Positions 11,347 through 13,034 of a DNA stretch of 13,034 nucleotides are shown here, one piece after another (within the stretch, counting starts at the first letter, position 1; each line of letters begins with the position of its first letter). The translations under genes and the position numbers were made by a program. The notes below the pieces were generated by a model. It saw nothing but the letters and a program-made list of their open reading frames with translations. It ran no database searches and was not told the DNA's origin. The stretch spans positions 1 to 13,034 of the forward strand of contig CANQYA010000015.1 of the NCBI GenBank assembly GCA_947627965.1. The letters are read 5' to 3'. This DNA is from an uncultured Bacilli bacterium (GTDB lineage: Bacteria > Bacillota_I > Bacilli_A > RF39 > UBA660).

Positions 11347-13034
11347 TTAATTTATTTTTATAATATACGGATTATTTATTGTTCCATCTTGAGTAATAGA
11401 AGTTATTTCGATAGTTGGGATTAGATTTATGACGGGGCGAACATTTATACTAAACCATACAAAAGCACCTGCCAGACTTCCGTTTGTTTCAACAGCTAAG
11501 AAATGAGTATTGGAATTTACATTGCTAAACTCTAAAGCACTCATAGTCCAATAACCTATCCCTGCTGTATATAAATAATAATTAGTATTTGCTAAAGGAT
11601 ATACACCTCCAGCATAAGCTACTTCGTCAGCTGTTATTAAACCTATTTTATATTGTGATTTTTGATTTCCTTTACTATTATTTACGGTAAACAAATCTTG
11701 TTCTGAATTTGGACAAGAAAATTTTGGTGTTTTAGTATTATTATAGGCTAATCTTGCACCTGCTCCATAACGAGTATAATTACGACCAAAACCTGCTTTT
11801 TCATAACCACTAGCTAAACTTCTGTCATTACAAAAACCAGTGTCTGCTATATAAGTGTCATACTTTAATAAATTTCGTCCATACCAATTTTCTAAATATG
11901 TTTTTATATTAGAGTCTACTTCATTCGCATGAGCTTGGTCGTAACTTGTTGACCAATATCCTGAATGGGTTTCTCCAGCTAATAGTTGATAATTATTCCC
12001 ATTTTTTCCTGTTTTAGTTATTTTTATTATGTGGGTACAACTTGTATTTTGGCTCCAGCATGTATAATATCCATGATGTTCTTCGTCATAATGAGCATCC
12101 TCTATTGGTTCAGACAATGTATATATTCCTGTTTCTTGATTAAATGTATAACTTTGAGACATTTTTACTGTTCCAGTCTTACTATCCCATGCCCAATTAC
12201 TATAATTTCCATATCCGTCAGTATAAGTTGTATGTTTACCGTACATATATCCAACAAGAGCGTTATCTCCTATTGTCGGATTAAAAACGCTTCTTCCTAT
12301 AGATACATCTTCTCCTGTAGCATCAGCTGTCGTTCCCTGATAGATTAGCCTTATACTTCCGTCTTCATTTATTCTTACTATTCGCCAATAAAAACCTCCA
12401 AAAAATACATAATTATTTTTTACATCTCCTCTAAAATAATATGTTACTCTGTTATCTTGTGTATTAGTATTTGTATAGTATAATCCTTTTCCATTACTAT
12501 CACTACTTATTTGTGAGAAATTGATACCTGTATCTGCTTTTTCTTCATTATCATAAAGTATCTTTTGCGATAATCTTGTTGGTACTATATCCGGTTCTTT
12601 TTGTTCTTGTTCTTTTAAATCTTGTATATATGTTATATCTATTTGTAATTCATTATCTTTTAAGTTAGGGTCATATACTATTTCTCCATTATAACTTATA
12701 GTTACATTAAATATAGTTGATGCACCATGACTTAATTTATCTCCCTCTTTAATACCACTTATTTCAAACTTTATCGCATCACTTCCTAACTCTGTTGCAT
12801 TTATCTTATTTATAATTGCATTTAAACTTCCTTTATTTTCAACTGTTATTTGATATATTATCTTATCTCCTGGTTTAGTAAATGCAACATTGAAAGTAGC
12901 TAGGGTTCCACTTGCTTTTGGTTCTTCTTTTACTATTACACCATCTGTTTTTGATACTTCTTTAATACTAGTAAACAAAATATTCCAAGTACTTGTAATG
13001 TTTGCTGTACCATTAATCTTTATATTAGATAAAA
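11347..13034 (-). CDS. large surface protein with DUF6273-like C-terminal region (partial)
   Basis: The minus-strand frame is open to the right edge (561 residues visible). The first in-window start, a TTG at 12978, has no ribosome binding site, so the protein begins outside the window. Visible N-terminal parts (GTANITSTWNILF ... PGDKIIYQITVENKGSLNAIINKI) resemble beta-sandwich repeats of secreted Bacillota proteins. After a short linker comes a long region starting at YYFRGDVKNNYVFFGGFYWRIVRINEDGSIRLIYQGT and ending near GYWTMSALEF ... FVWFSINVRPVINLIPTI ... NNPYIIKIN. This matches the DUF6273-like type I associate with gut Bacilli, reminiscent of FGE-sulfatase/C-type-lectin folds (W..S ... 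VRPV). It has paired cysteines (TCWSQNTSC). It is probably exported; no anchor or sorting motif is seen at the C-terminus. Adhesion or ligand binding is an inference. Confidence 0.82.
   Translation of the reverse strand, partial: LSNIKINGTANITSTWNILFTSIKEVSKTDGVIVKEEPKASGTLATFNVAFTKPGDKIIYQITVENKGSLNAIINKINATELGSDAIKFEISGIKEGDKLSHGASTIFNVTISYNGEIVYDPNLKDNELQIDITYIQDLKEQEQKEPDIVPTRLSQKILYDNEEKADTGINFSQISSDSNGKGLYYTNTNTQDNRVTYYFRGDVKNNYVFFGGFYWRIVRINEDGSIRLIYQGTTADATGEDVSIGRSVFNPTIGDNALVGYMYGKHTTYTDGYGNYSNWAWDSKTGTVKMSQSYTFNQETGIYTLSEPIEDAHYDEEHHGYYTCWSQNTSCTHIIKITKTGKNGNNYQLLAGETHSGYWSTSYDQAHANEVDSNIKTYLENWYGRNLLKYDTYIADTGFCNDRSLASGYEKAGFGRNYTRYGAGARLAYNNTKTPKFSCPNSEQDLFTVNNSKGNQKSQYKIGLITADEVAYAGGVYPLANTNYYLYTAGIGYWTMSALEFSNVNSNTHFLAVETNGSLAGAFVWFSINVRPVINLIPTIEITSITQDGTINNPYIIKIN

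Noticed and set aside
11347..11800. Variable region of a diversity-generating retroelement
   Set aside because: The lectin-like ending prompted the idea, but no reverse transcriptase or template repeat is present and the AAC-rich pattern is missing.
11986..12348. Plus-strand ORF of 120 codons inside the right-hand surface-protein gene
   Set aside because: It is a shadow of the minus-strand gene, with a serine-, isoleucine- and cysteine-rich product and no start signals.
1..13034. CRISPR array or insertion sequence
   Set aside because: No regularly spaced repeats, transposase gene or terminal inverted repeats were seen.

Overview
The window is very AT-rich DNA from a low-GC Gram-positive bacterium (Bacillota). 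Supporting signs are a T-box leader, strong AGGAGG-type ribosome binding sites, a Clostridium-type glutamyl-tRNA synthetase, and surface proteins with InlB-type and YbbR-like domains. Genes end with TAA, TAG or TGA, so UGA reads as stop and a Mycoplasma-type code is unlikely. The surface-protein style at the right end resembles that of uncultured gut Bacilli, but this placement is an inference.

Left edge to 1.1 kb: the tail of a possible plus-strand gene (2-70) is followed by about 430 bases of regulatory DNA. This holds a minus-strand T-box leader with its own promoter, best read as phenylalanine-responsive. No start codon with a ribosome binding site follows it within the window. A back-to-back promoter drives an unassigned 182-residue protein made of two related halves. 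1.06-2.5 kb: frr (ribosome recycling factor) and an unrecognised 274-residue soluble protein, both minus strand and each with its own promoter and terminator. 2.5-2.95 kb: AT-rich spacer, then tRNA-Glu(CTC) with promoter and terminator.

2.95-4.3 kb: a two-gene lysis cassette on the minus strand, a holin followed by an M23-type endolysin with an SH3 domain. Their reading frames overlap as ATGA, and no other phage gene is nearby. 4.4-6.0 kb: a divergent gene for a multi-spanning membrane protein resembling the DUF6020/GT-C glycosyltransferases.

6.1-7.9 kb: tRNA-Gln(CTG) directly upstream of gltX on the same strand, probably one transcript. The pairing fits the indirect route in which a GluRS charges tRNA-Gln for later amidation. 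7.9-9.5 kb: a two-helix membrane protein with DUF3592-like halves and a membrane-anchored XRE regulator. 9.6 kb to the right edge: two large surface proteins. One combines an RsgI-like domain, an InlB B-repeat, a YbbR-like domain and an unrecognised cysteine-containing C-terminal domain. The other is a partial protein with a DUF6273-like C-terminal region.

The most unusual observations are the C at position 55 of the T-loop in both tRNAs, the apparently target-less T-box, the isolated holin-endolysin pair, stop codons buried in terminator hairpins of four genes, and the unassigned C-terminal domain of the mosaic surface protein.
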